The notes beneath the pieces are model-generated. The model ran no database searches, was not told where the DNA came from, and worked only from the letters and a program-made list of their open reading frames with translations. From the NCBI GenBank assembly GCA_933228895.1, contig OW121846.1, positions 78,504,064-78,568,063 of the forward strand: 64,000 nt of DNA, written 5' to 3'. Of the stretch, positions 20,633-32,480 are shown piece by piece (positions within the stretch are counted from its first letter, which is position 1; each line of letters starts with the position of its first letter). The position numbers and the translations under genes are program-made. The stretch is from Platycnemis pennipes. Lineage: Eukaryota > Arthropoda > Insecta > Odonata > Platycnemididae.

Positions 20633-21325
20633 GTACGTAAGACTTGAGGAAATCCCCACACCAGGCATAACCTGGGTTTTCACGGGCACTCGTTCCTTGA
20701 GGTCATAGGAAGAAATGGAGCAATAGCAACGGAGCAGGTGCGGTAAGCTTGCGTGAGGCGATTCCCATTCCCATCACTTCTCCATTCCACCTCGGGGGGT
20801 GAATTAGTTTCCTAAGGGTATGGCACGTCGCTCTCATCTGGCCATTCCTGTCCAGATCAACGCTGAATGGTACACTGTCAAACACTAGTACATTAGAACA
20901 CAATTTTCTGAAATTGTCTGAACGCGAGACATGTGCAAGTTCCCACACGCTAAAACCCGATTTAGGTGTGATGTGGAGAATATTGCAATGAAAATAGAAA
21001 GACATTGCAATGTTTCATCCCAGTAAAACTTATTTTCGACTTCTTTCAATGTTACTACATCATAACAAAATTAATGATGATGATAATGAAGCTGCTGATC
21101 AAAACCATTAACTTGATAACCATTTAATAACATTGAAACTAGTCGAAATAAATGTTTAATTCTGTTTAAAATTGGAATATCATTCTATTGATATTCCTAC
21201 ACGGCAATCGGAAAGTCTAAAAAGAGTAAATTTACTCATTTTTGAAGTATTCCCTGGTTTAATACAGTCCCCAATCCTATGTAACCCAGCGAATTTTTTT
21301 TTCAGTTCATAATTATATCCACAGG
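20633..21325. repeat. interspersed family C, copy 1, second part
   Basis: Matches 54150-54862 from ACTTGAGGAAATCCCCACAC through TTAATGATGATGATAATGAA to ATATCCACAGGACG. A related copy is at 36505-36990. Confidence 0.65.
20703..21005 (-). pseudogene. conserved unidentified reading frame of family C (copy 1)
   Basis: The frame holds SVWELAHVSRSDNFRKLCSN, then NGQMRATCHTLRKLIHPPRW and NGEVMGMG. The same protein-level pattern recurs at 54160-54531 and at 36538-36918, where the DNA is clearly more diverged. I do not recognise the family, and see no catalytic motif, signal peptide or membrane span. It may be the coding part of an unknown element or of a captured gene. A frame change after MGMG separates it from the continuation seen in the other copies. 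Confidence 0.4.
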
Positions 21326-21329
21326 ACGG

Positions 21330-22265
21330 ATTCAGTGGGCATGATGGCCGGCATATGTGGGGGGGGGGAGGAGAAGGACGCCGTCCTGCGGGATGAGAGG
21401 CCGCCGTCTCGGCCGCCGTCTTTCGGCCTTGCCCGACAAAGGCACAGAGGCAAGGAGAGGGGGGGGGGGGGATTATCACAGTAGGCCGCCCCCAGGTCTG
21501 TAGAGTATACTCTTCAGACCTTGGGCCGCCCCTGGTCTTCGAACCCACAGTTAGGATGATGGCGGTGAAAACACTGGCCTCTGGCCGCTAAGGCGTATCC
21601 CGCGGCAATGTTCCGAACGCCCGGTCCGTGGAAGGGACTGCGACGTTCGGGGAGTGTGTCCACATAGGCTTGGTGGGGGGGGTGGGGCACTTGGTTAAGG
21701 TAACACAATGAAAACTCACGTCGGCCAAGGAAAACCAGTGAGTAGAGGTGAGGGAACAATTGTCTAAAACATTCAAGAGTGGGAAAGTGATTGAGAGGAG
21801 TGGGGAGGGGAATGAGTAAAATTGCACATCGTTGAGGAGATTGAGATTCCTATCCCTTCGTTGGATAGATTCGACCTGCTCCATGGCGTCTAATTTCTTC
21901 CCGTTTTTTAAGTTATGGAGCACTTTAAAATCGAAATTGCATGTGTGGTTGGATTCTATCAGGTATTTGGCGAAAATGGAATTTGTGTTGCCTAAAATGT
22001 TGCACTTTTTGTGTTCGTTAATGCGCGTGGAAAAATACCACCCTGTCTGGCCGATGTAGATGGCTCACAGTTGCATTTAATTTCATACACGCCACACTTT
22101 TTGACGTGGTCTATGGGGTCTCTGCTGGAGCAGAAGGCTTAGATAGGGTCAGGGGAGCATAGAAGGAAACACGCTACTTATCTTTGGGAAAGGTGTTGGC
22201 TCTCTTGTAAGATAATATATGGTGGAAAGGGATTCTGCACCACTTTCTGTCTGTCTGTTCAGACA
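21330..22265 (-). mobile_element. Penelope-like element, 3' part (copy 2), with inverted 5' segment
   Basis: Matches copies at 1-1311 and 55330-56390, including the G run near 21360 and GCACATCGTTGAGGAGATTG. Minus-strand coding matches the C-terminus of the GIY-YIG protein, but the nuclease itself is broken by frame shifts (CGVYEIKCNC and HPVWPM-type remnants near 22040-22110). From about 22199 to 22265 the sequence is the reverse complement of the equivalent segment at 1240-1310, so the 5' end is inverted. A 50-bp duplication with GTCTGTAGAGTATACTC lies near 21500. Confidence 0.7.
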
Positions 22266-23454
22266 ACGTTCACATCGCAATGACCTGGCAGCAATGAACC
22301 CGCTTCCTTCTCCAGTGGATTTCAAAACCCCGTCACCACAAAGGTTGGTAAAAACAACTAGAGGTGAAAGATCATCAACCAAAAGTGTTTCGTTTTAAAA
22401 GTGGTGGATGCCGAGGCCCCGAGGCTGGGCTAGAGGGAGGAGACAACGGAAACGGAACTAATCTTCCAAACGATGCTCAATTTATCGAGTACTAAGGAGC
22501 TGTAGAACGTTATCAACGCCGTGAAGTAATTTGAGGTCTATTTCAGGCTAAATGGAAGTGTTTTTTTCTATCACATCAGGAATCTCAACGCTCCTATATA
22601 GAGGCATCAAATATTCTAGCGTACTTGAACCATTGGAATTAAAATTAATTTTTTTAAATTTGTTTATTTATTAAAATTCAGTTTATATTAGTGCCCAGGT
22701 ACAATAATGTAGCCATTGCTATGTCACGACATATCATATATCGGGAATAGCATTGTTATCTGAAGCGGCTTTTAAGTTTAAATATTTTTCATATATCAAA
22801 CCTGATTCAACCATTTAATCTTTTTAAGGAATCCAAATCTGTAACTATTCGCGCTTAGCTATGCCTAATTCGCAATACATTACGGGAAAGGGGCAGTTTG
22901 GGAAAAATGCTTAGCCGAAACCTGGTGCCTCTTCATCCAGGCAAGTAGCCAGGGAGGAAGCTTCTGGTGCATCAGCCCCCCCGAAATTATTTCTCATTAA
23001 TTCTGTTCTTCTGATTTTAGCAGTGCCTTTACCAGGGGGAAGAAATAAGTATGGGAACTGTAAAAGTGAATACCAATGACTAAAAATTAATGAAAGATAT
23101 TTGTAAAATGTCGGCACCGAATGCGCAAGGCTGATTTCTTTCAAGTTACGCGAGACTTAGCCCCCACCGAAGAAAATTTCTGGCTACGTCCCTATCCCCA
23201 CTGTTTCTCTGTTACCTGATGGTAATTGGCATTGAAAAATCAATACTAATTATCATCTTCACTGAAGTAAATTAATGGGCATTAATGTCGGTCACTTCCC
23301 AAAAATTACTACTAAAAAATTTATTCTGCAGTGAAGCAGATTGAACTCCTATTGCCTCGTATTAGTCACCCACGCTACTCATTGCGGGTTCAAAACTTCC
23401 CCCTGGCAAAAATTGTTTTTGTGATAGGATTACCAGCGATACATAGGAATTATT
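22266..23454. other. unassigned stretch between PLE copy 2 and family A copy 2
   Basis: I find no counterpart in the window, and no tRNA, inverted ends or recognisable protein. It includes a GC-rich 100-bp patch near 22400-22450 and is otherwise AT-rich. It separates PLE and family A, which are adjacent in copies 1 and 5. Confidence 0.4.
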
Positions 23455-26150
23455 CAATTTAGCTCAAGACATTAGAGTAGTTAGTAACTGAATCTAGAAT
23501 GCTAGCATAAATGCATTTAACATCGCTGTCAAGTACGCAAAACGGATTTTCTTGTATCTTACCAACACAATGTATTGTATACAGCGTGTTATGCTCACGA
23601 TTCGTTCAATCTTGGGGCCGATGTTGTCCGGGAAAAAAAATAACCCTCTATAAATGCAGTGAAGGCCACCATCTTATGCATGCGATTAGAGACAGGCCTC
23701 GCAGAAATCAAGAGGAATGATGTTTTCTAGGTTGCTTCTCCGGAATAAAATTGGTGGAAGGAAGTCGAGGGAGCGCGTCGAATCACGAGGAAGTTGTATC
23801 CCCTTACACCCTTCTTGTTTAGCATACCCGCCCACTACAGTGGCTTTTTGATGTCATAGCATAACCACAGAATCTATCGAACATCACTTTGAAGTGTAAA
23901 GTAATTAATACTAAGCTCTACGCATTAGTCATTAACCAAGTTAGGCCAGCTTGCAGAATTCTCGCCTCTGCGAGTATCATTATGTGAGACATACTATAGA
24001 TACAATATAGAGAAATGTGATCCGTGGATATTTCATAGGATGTAAGATCTGCACTCATTTAACAAAAAAATTAATATTTTCATTGTATCTTACTTTACAC
24101 ATCATCTCAGGTAAATTTAAGAACATTATCTCACGTATCAAAGAGAAGGGATGGCGATCGGAAAGCAATCAGCCTAAAATGATTTAACTGAATTATTTCT
24201 CCGAGAAACGTAAGCACCGTCCATCAGCGGGAGTGAAACCTGCATCCCTGACAGTTTTTCTCCCTCATACTTTAGGAAACGGAACATAAATAACGGCGTA
24301 GCATAAAATTTCCGCTCGCTAGTTCAATGGCAAGATACCGAGGTGTGATGAAAAGTTATCGTTATGTGTCTACTACTCAAACTCCACAATGTGACCATAA
24401 CTTTCATGGCTTAAAGATTCATACCTCGTCACTTGAGATTTAGGCTCTACATTTCTCGCCAGTGACTCTCGATGGTCAGAGGATGTAAAGGTGAGTCTAA
24501 CGGGGAGGATTCCGTTCCGGGAATCTGGGTTTCAAAACTTTCCCGCAACGTGGAAGAAAAACGGCCATCCACCAACAACCAGCATCAACAACCGCGAGTC
24601 CAACGGCCTTCCACCACGCCACCAAGCGCCTCAACCCCTCCCACCTCCGGAGATAATTTCATGTCCCACCGATGTCATGCCGCGACGAGCTGTGTTGCCT
24701 GGAAGGTGCATCCTATTAGATGCTAGAGAAGGACCTGCTACTCGGGAGCCGTGTCTCGAACGGAACAAGAGGGAAGTGAGTTTGACAAGGCAGCTTGAGT
24801 ACGGGAATGTGCGTCCTCGATTCCATCCGCATGCAAGATCCATTCCATTCTTGGTGTTTATTATTTTATCTTGAGAAATAATTCTTACGATCCTAGGTAA
24901 ACAATCACGTATTTAATAAGGGAACAGAAGTAAATCTATATCAATTGCATAAAACTGTCCGACGAGTTTCCTTCCTTTTCCTTAGACAGCTGTGTAAGAT
25001 TTAGTGCAGCAATCGATAGCACTGCCTCTCTTAAGCCTGAGGAAATCTGAGAGAAAATAGTAATAAATTGATTACAGCTCGAATTTACACGTATATTTTA
25101 CCCTCAAATTCAAAATCGTCTATTTGAGTCGAGCGGACTTGAGACATCGGATTGAACTCGTCGACACACTTAAACTTGTATGTAATTCATTCCAGTGCGA
25201 GTACTTGGTACTCCTCCGACAAAAATGCGGTCGTCACTTCAGTCAAATTCCAAGGTGTTGCTCAATGCTGCTCCAGTTAACGGCGGTAAGCGCTAACAGC
25301 TGTTTTGTGGGCGGTGAAGAATTGGAAACGTGGTGTGCGGCGAGCCCACTGGCCGTCTTGCAACTCCGGATTTCCTTAATTCGACTCTCTATAACCTCTG
25401 CCCATTATCCCCTCATCGCCCTCCCGCTATGAAGTATCCACTCATATCCCTCCCCCTGATAGCCGCCCCTCATCCCTGCATTCATACAAATCCCCTTTTC
25501 AAAGAAAGCATTCCCTGCCACTCCACTCACCTACCATACCCCTCGCCCAAAATATTCGGTTCCGCAGAGCTTTATGCAGTGACAATGCTCCAAAATGCAT
25601 CACTTTTCGGTCGAAATATGTCCTTCGGCCGGTGCGGAGACAACAAGGGTATTTGGGGACATTTATGCCCCGTGGCCTCATCTGTTTCCAGAAGCGAGTG
25701 TCGAACAAGCTGGTCCGGATGTAATAGACACATTGCATTACAAGGATTACAAAACAACATTTATTTTCCAAGGAGAAATGTTTACAATTTCGATTAGTTT
25801 TTAGTTCGTTGTATGGTATCAAGGCCATAGTACATGATGAGTGAAACAATGCAAGTTGATGTTGCTTCCGATTGAGCAGTCGTCTGCGAATGTCCGTGAC
25901 GTAGAATATTGCACGGACGGTTGCTTGACAGATTTACACGGTACAATCGCCGGTGTATAATTTCAGTGACAATACGCGGCTATGCTGTTTCGAAATTCAG
26001 GGACGGTAATACAGTCAATATATCACACAACATCAAGATTTGTTAAGTAGTAATTAATTAGACGTAAACGATGCGATTAATTACCACCACTTTAAAATAT
26101 GTTTTTAATCCATAGTCGAAATGTAAAAGTGGTGACCCTATCCCGTATCT
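23455..26150. repeat. interspersed family A, copy 2 (longest)
   Basis: Begins with TTTAGCTCAAGACATTAGAG. It contains the 23630-24860 block shared with copies 1 and 5, then skips the 2560-3060 block. It continues with the 25130-26000 block that copy 3 also has. It ends with GATGCGATTAATTACCACC just before a CR1 tail. A 102-codon frame (25124-25432) is shared with 27848-28144 at the protein level (RHRIEVDTLK, QCEYLVLLRQKCGR), but the DNA similarity is equally high, so selection on the protein is not shown. Confidence 0.65.
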
Positions 26151-26295
26151 ACTTCTACAAAAATCTGCAAACCAGCATAAAGGTGTGTGGCAGGGGGTGA
26201 ATTCACACCAAACATGCCCTCCATATGATGCATGAAAAATGATTAGTATCATTTTAATGTTCTAAACTCCACTAGTTAAAAAAGATAAAAATAGT
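26148..26295 (-). mobile_element. CR1-like 3' tail
   Basis: CATAAAGGTGTGTGGCAGGG, GGTGAATTCACACCAAACAT and the AAAAAAGATAAAAATAG end identify the 3' end on the minus strand. It stops where a PLE fragment starts at 26296. The same junction of family A to CR1 tail is seen at 3345 and 28926. Confidence 0.75.
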
Positions 26296-26446
26296 CGGGG
26301 AGTGTGTCCACAAGGGTTTGAGGGGGAACTGAAGGTAGAACAATGGAAACTCCGTTGGCCAGGGAATACCAGTGAGTAGAAGATAGGGGACACTTGTCTA
26401 AAACACTCGAGAGTAGGAAAGTGATTGAGAGGAGTGGGGAGGGGGA
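26296..26446 (-). mobile_element. Penelope-like element fragment (copy 3)
   Basis: TCGGGGAGTGTGTCCACAAG through GTGATTGAGAGGAGTGGGG matches 21650-21820 and 450-850. The nuclease part is missing. It joins family A at the segment TTTAGCTCAAGACATTAG. Confidence 0.7.
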
Positions 26447-28925
26447 TGAGTTTAGCTCAAGACATTAGAGTAGTTAGTAACTGAATCTAGAATGCCGTGT
26501 GTATTTTAAACGTGTTCAATTTATTTGTTGGCGTGTATCGAAAATTCGGGCTTTAATTCCGACCGACTTAAGTCGGTCCTTTATCAGTTGCAGTGACCGA
26601 TCTAGCCTAAGGATTTAATTTGCATTCATAGCCCTTCTCCGCAATACTATTTCCCATAATGTATTCCTATAGTGCTAAAGTGTATAATATTCGGATAATG
26701 CGAGCTATGCAATAGTTAATCTCCCTTTCATGACGTACTCACTTATATAAGGTGCCCTACAATAAGTGATTCAGTTTTCCATAGCTTAGAAGAATGTGTA
26801 CAAAGATATACACCATTAGCTTATAGGAGCTGCCATCTCTCTAAGAATTTAACATCGCTGTCAAGTACGCAAAACGGATTTTCTTGTTTCTTACAAACAC
26901 AATGAATTGTATACAGCGTGTTATGCTCACGAAACGTTCAATCTTGGGGCCGATGTTGTCCGGGGAAAAAATAACAATCTATAAGATGCGTAGAACGCCA
27001 CCATTGGATGCATGTGATTAGGGACAGAAATGTGGAAGATCCATTCCATTCATGGTGTTTATTACTTTTAGTAGCAGTCCATTTAGCCCTTCTGACATTT
27101 CCGAAGGTAGAAGAGAAGGAAGGTGACGAGCACAAGACATTTTTTGACAACGGTGGGTATTTAAATTCATGTTGTTTACAGAGCACATAATTATTTTAAG
27201 CCAAGTTATTTCACTCCTACATTACAACATACAAATGTATTCCTCTCGTGCACGAACAGCATAAAACATCCACGAACAACACGAACAGCCAAACTGGATC
27301 CAAATCCTTTTCTCGTAAATTTCTAAACTGGATCTCAGAAATTTCGTCGTCCCTTTAATATCACATTCTCATGTCCCTTCCCTTTAAGATAACCTTCAGA
27401 TTATTTGCAGTCCTTTCAACGCCCCACGACTGCCATACCATCGCCACAGATAGATTAAGACGCACGCTCACTCCGAAGGCCTTAGAAATTTTAGTAAATC
27501 TGATCGAAAACAATGATCGATGCATCACTTGCTCAGACTGTTACGTAGGGCGAACTAGATTCCGAATTTTTACGCAAGAATACCCAACTAATTTTCTTTA
27601 ATATCAAGCCAGCATCACTAACATGGGATCATTTGTGCGTTTCGATATCTTGAGAAATAATTCTTACGATCCTAGATAAACAAACAAGTATTTAAGTAAG
27701 GGAATAGAAGTAAATCTATATCAATTGCTTCAAACTGTCCGACGAGTTTCCTTCCTTTTTCTTAGACAGCTGTGTAAGATTTAGCGTAGCAATCGATAGC
27801 ACTGCCTCTCTTAAGCCTGAGGAAACCTGAGAGAAAATAGTAATAAATTGATCACAGCACACATTTACACGTATATTTTACCCTCAAATGCAAAATCGTC
27901 TATTTTGAGTCGAGCGGACTCAAGACATCGGATTGAATTCGTCGACACACTTAAACTTCTATGTAATTCATTCCAGTGCGAGTACTTGGTACTCCTCCGA
28001 CAAAAATGCGGTCGCGGCTTCAGTCAAATTCCAAGGTGTTGCTCAATGCTGCTCCAGTTAACGGCGGTAAGCGCTAATAGCTGTTTTGTGGGCGGTGAAG
28101 AATTGGAAACGTGGTGTGCGGCGAGCCCACTGCCCGTCTTGTAACTCCGGCAGTCCTCAATTCGACTCACTATACCCTCTGCCCATTATCTCCTCATCGC
28201 CCTCTCGCTATGCAGTATCACCTCATATCCCTCCCCTTGATAGCCGCCCCTCATCCCTGCCTTCATACGGATCCCCTTGTCTAAGAAAGCATTCCCTGCC
28301 CCTACACTCACCTACCATACCCCTCGCCCAAAATATTCGGTTCCGGAGAGCTTATGCAGTGACAATGCTCCAAAATGCATCACTTTTCGTTCGTAAAATG
28401 TCCTCCGGGCGGCGCGGAGACAACAAGGGTATTTGGGAGCATTTATGCCCCGTGGCCACATCTGTTTCCAGAAGCGAGTGGCGAACAAGCAGGTCCGGAT
28501 GTAATAGACACATTGCATTAGAAGGATTACAAAACAACATTTATTTTCCAAGGAGAAATGTTTACAATTTCGATTACAGTGTAGTTCGTTGTATGGTATC
28601 AAGGCCATATTACACGATGAGTGAAACAATGCAAGTTGATGTTGCTTCCGATTGAGCAGTCGTTTGCGAAAGTCCGTGACGTAGAATATTGCACGGACGG
28701 TTGCTTGAAAGATTTACACGGTACAATCGCCGGTGTATTATTTCAGTGACAATACGCGGCTATGCTGTTTCGATATTCAGGGACGGTGATACAGTCAATA
28801 TATCACATAACATTAAGACTTGTTAGGTAGTAATTAATTAGACGTAAACGATGCGATTAATTACCACCACTTTAAAATATGTTTTTAATCCATAGTCGAA
28901 ATGTAAAAGTGGAGACCCTACTGCC
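26447..28925. repeat. interspersed family A, copy 3
   Basis: Matches copy 2 at 23455-23510 and 23520-23700, then jumps to the block equivalent to 24825, carries the block 2560-3100 of copy 1, and continues through the 25130-26150 block. An unmatched 347-bp segment (26499-26845) is inserted near its start. It directly follows copy 2, so the two form a head-to-tail pair. Confidence 0.65.
26499..26845. mobile_element. unclassified insertion in family A copy 3
   Basis: Copy 2 reads from GAATCTAGAATGC to TTTAACATCGCTGTC within 20 bp, whereas copy 3 has 347 extra bases. The insert includes a perfect 12-bp palindrome (GACTTAAGTC) near 26570. The family is unknown. Confidence 0.4.
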
Positions 28926-29095
28926 GTATCTACATCTACACAAATCTGCAAATTAGCATAAAGGTGTGCGGCAGCGGGTGAATTTACACCAAACATGCCC
29001 TCCATATGATGCATGAAAAATGATTAGTATCTTTATACTGTTCTAAACTCCACTACTTAAAAAAGATAAAAATAGCAAAGCAAACCTGCAAAAAC
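28926..29095 (-). mobile_element. CR1-like 3' tail
   Basis: CATAAAGGTGTGCGGCAGCG and the AAAAAAGATAAAAATAGCAA end, as in 26148-26295 and 4250-4405. It lies between family A and the LINE RT relic, as in copy 1. Confidence 0.75.
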
Positions 29096-29860
29096 ATACT
29101 GTTTGTTGGGTCATAGTCTTTTTGAGGAAAGAAAAAAGTACAACAATGAGAAAACTTAAAAATTGCAGCTCTGCTACAACAGAATAAGGAATGACATAAG
29201 ACGCAAATCCAGGAAAGCTAGAGAGATGTGGATTACGAATCTATGCAAAGATGCAATTGGAAAAGTGGAAGCGGCCTATAGGATAGTGGGGCCCCACTTC
29301 AAAGAACGGAGAGCAAGATGCAATGCCATAAGGGACATAAATGGAGAATTTTTGATTGAAAATGAAGACAAAGAGAAGGGAGGGCAAAAATACCTGGAAG
29401 AGTAATACAGCTGGAATTATCTCAGCAAAAATGGATCTCAGAGGAAAGCGATGTCGAAAAGAATGATGTGGGAGCATCAATATTAAGATCGGAATTCGAC
29501 GCTGCAGAAAAGGATCTTCTGGCGAATAAGGATTCCAGTATTGGTGAATTTCCTACAGAACTAATAAAAAATACAGGAAAGATAACATCAACTCATCTTT
29601 ACAAAACCATCTGCGACATAACAGGAGAAATAACAAGGGACTCCGAGAAGAACATCATCATTACTATTCCCAAGAATAAGAGGGCGCTGAAATGTGATAA
29701 TTTTAGGACTATACTCCTGATCACACATGCATCGAAGATATTGACCAGGATCATCTACAGAAGAATATAAAGAAAAGTGGAGGATTTCCTGAATGAAGAT
29801 CAATTCGGATTTAGAAAAAATAAGGGTACTAGAGAAACAAATTGGCCCTTATACACCTAC
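29096..29860 (+). mobile_element. non-LTR retrotransposon RT relic (second LINE family), copy 2
   Basis: Two frames, 29163-29405 and 29468-29770, cover the linker (IRRKSRKAREMWITNLCKDA, HFKERRARCNAIRDINGE) and the RT fingers (IITIPKNKRALKCDNFRTIL, ASKILTRIIYRRI). A stop after LEE near 29405 and a frame shift separate them. The copy at 4406-5440 matches throughout but has an extra insertion. QFGFRKN is readable at 29801-29820 after a further stop. The catalytic palm is missing. Confidence 0.65.
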
Positions 29861-31280
29861 ATCTACATCAAGTTCACACTTGCCCCAAAATGTGTGCAAA
29901 AATGAACGGCCGTGGGCCAAGGTATCACAACTGGTACCTCTTCCTTCATGAACGAAATTTTAGTTTCCCCATGATTAATCGCCCTGCTCATCATTATTGC
30001 ACTATATTCACACCGTAAGGATTTGAGTTGAAACAAAAACACGTAACTCAAATGTCATCAACTTATTTTATTGCTAAAATTCCAATGGCAGTTCGTTGCC
30101 ACTACAACTTCACCGTGTAGTAAGAGAAGTAAACTCCAAACTTGCGTGAACGCATGTATTAAATTGGAACATGTTATAATTCTCGAAGCAGCCTCCACAG
30201 TATCGATGACCGTGTAAAATGGCCTTTAGGACGTGTATCTTCTTACAGCGAAACTTCCCTGAACGCGGGTTTTCGCTACGCGAAATGCTGTTACCATAAT
30301 AGCAACAAGCTCTACTATGCGCGGTATAAAGCTTCCGTTTTACGAAGTTTTTGCTGGAGGATGTTCTTACCAAGTCCCCATCAATTTAAATCTAATATAA
30401 ATATCTCAGTCATAAAATTATTATCTAGACCATCATGGAGACATCAGATTATTTTATTCACGCACGAATGGACAATGAACGAGTGGGAATTTTTTGGTGA
30501 AGAAGTGGTCATTAACATAAAGTGCTAACGTGTTTTCTTATTTATACAGCCTCGCTATCCATAAAGGGATGCCTATCTGTGGGAAAAATAAATTGTGATT
30601 TATGTAATGCGGAAGAAAACAGTAATTTTACATTATATGTATTATATACACTTACTCATACCTGTAATAACATGAAAGAATTCTAATTGGAGTTATATCC
30701 GTAAAATCAACGTTAAATTAATTACGATGGATTTCCATTATGTATATCATTTACTGCTCTTTATAAAATTACCTTTTACATCATTTGTTGTTTCGGGGAC
30801 ATACACGTAGAATAAATAAGAAAATTTTTTCGATCATTCACTTTTCGGTCGAAATACCACCTCCGGGCTGCGCGGGGATAACCAGAGTATTTGACAACAT
30901 TTATTTCCCTGCGGCCTTATCTGTTTCCAGAAGCGAGTGGTGGACATGCTGGTCCGGATGTAATAGACACATTGCAGTAGAAGGAATACAAAATACAATT
31001 ATTTACGAAGGAGAAATGTCAACCATATCGTTTAGGTTGGAGTTTGTAGCAGGATGTGTACGTTACTATAGCGATACTTACCCGAATCCGGCTTACCGCT
31101 TCGCGAAATCTAATTTATACTGTTTCCAAATTTGCAACATTCTCGGCTGTGTGCGGCATAAAGCTTCCGTTATACTTGTTTTACGCTGGAAGATGTTTTT
31201 ACCATATTTCCCCGGCAATTTTAAATCTATTTTAAATGTCTCACTCATTAAATGATTTTTTAGAAGTATCAAGTCGATGC
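29861..31280. repeat. interspersed family B, copy 2
   Basis: 29861-30480 matches 5441-6040. 30495-30840 matches 47928-48245 (ATAGAATAAATAAGAAAAT block). 30840-31030 resembles the 25650-25800 block of family A (CTGTTTCCAGAAGCGAGTGG). 31040-31275 again resembles 5790-6000. Families A and B therefore share a module. Confidence 0.5.
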
Positions 31281-32480
31281 TGAGAGCGCTCACAAAAAAA
31301 AGAAATCATCTTTTTTGGAAATATCACGCTCTGAACTGCACAAACGTGACTCAATTTATTCACTTTAATAACAATTATTATAAAAAGGAGGTTTTATTAC
31401 GTGTTTCTTAGGTCATTTGGCCTGTACACTTTGCAATCAATACGCAGGTTACGTAAATTGTAAACATGAGAGAACGATTTGTGCCCCGGAATGGCACACG
31501 TCCTCACCTCGAGTGCGCCATTCATTTGAGCCCATCTTTGGTCAATTGAATTTTCGTCAAGTCCTTTTTTCAGAGTTTCAGTGAATCAAAGCAACGAGTT
31601 TTACCACCAGGAGAATTATAATGGGCCAGGAAAAAACCGAGAGATGGAAATATCAAACTGCCCTCCGCAAAAAACCCTCAGTCAGAAGTTTTGAAAGTGG
31701 TCTGAGAATCCGAGTGACTCTCGCCTCCCTCTGTTTATTGACATTGCCCGTGATTGCGGCGGCCCTATTGATGTCAAAGCCCGTTCGTGCACACCGTCCT
31801 CTCCAGGGCGGTCGGCTGACACAATGGCACACGCTAGACCTGAGAGGAGGGACCATGTGGGGAATACTAAAGCACGGAGGGAAGAAAATCCTGCGCGTAC
31901 CAAGAGCAAGAAGTAGCATAAAAGGATTCATGTAAGAAGTCTGGGAGGTCAACATCCGGCAAAAGTACGGTTCTCGTCCACCCAATACGCGACCGAAATT
32001 AGAGCTTTTAGCACCCTTCTCCTACTTTGAGAGGGGTGAGACGAAAGTTTCTCCGGCCTTCTCCCTCGCGAGCAGCTGGGCGGGGGTGGATCGGACTTTT
32101 CGCTGTTTTTTTTTCGTCTGTATTTCTTTTTTTCCCCTTTCGCCGTCAAGTAGGCATGTCAAAAGGCAATGGTTTTGTTTCAAACGATCCTTTTTCTACC
32201 TCATTCTTCAAAGTGATCGAAGAATTTGTCTACGACTACAAATCAGGGAAGTTATAATCTCCAGGTTGTTAATTTATTTGCCATAAAATATTCTTTATTT
32301 ACCTATTCCTAGTTTTCTTTCTTTTTCATACTCGCGCAATAATCTTGTCGCTGAGAACAGTCGGAACACGAAATTTTCTGTCAACTGCAGTAAACCTATT
32401 TATCACTTTTTCTAGCACAATTATTCGTTTCAACACAGTTCTTTATTTTGCTCGCCACTGACAACAATATCATACTCAGG
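31281..32480. other. unassigned stretch with a short ATG-initiated frame
   Basis: No counterpart in the window. A GC-rich part lies at 31930-32110 with long T runs after it. At 31621-31935 a 104-codon frame starts with a true ATG and has a hydrophobic run VTLASLCLLTLPVIAAALLM. I recognise no family, and overlapping frames on the other strand are equally long, so coding is not established. Confidence 0.3.

Noticed and set aside
25124..25860. Frames shared between 25124-25860 and 27848-28655 as possible genes
   Set aside because: The two regions are near-identical DNA copies of family A with indels that shift the frames. Both strands are open, and a third copy at 38.4 kb does not keep the frame.
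31621..31935. Small membrane protein
   Set aside because: It starts with ATG and has one hydrophobic run, but there is no family match and minus-strand frames of similar length overlap it. Kept only as a note in the unassigned stretch.
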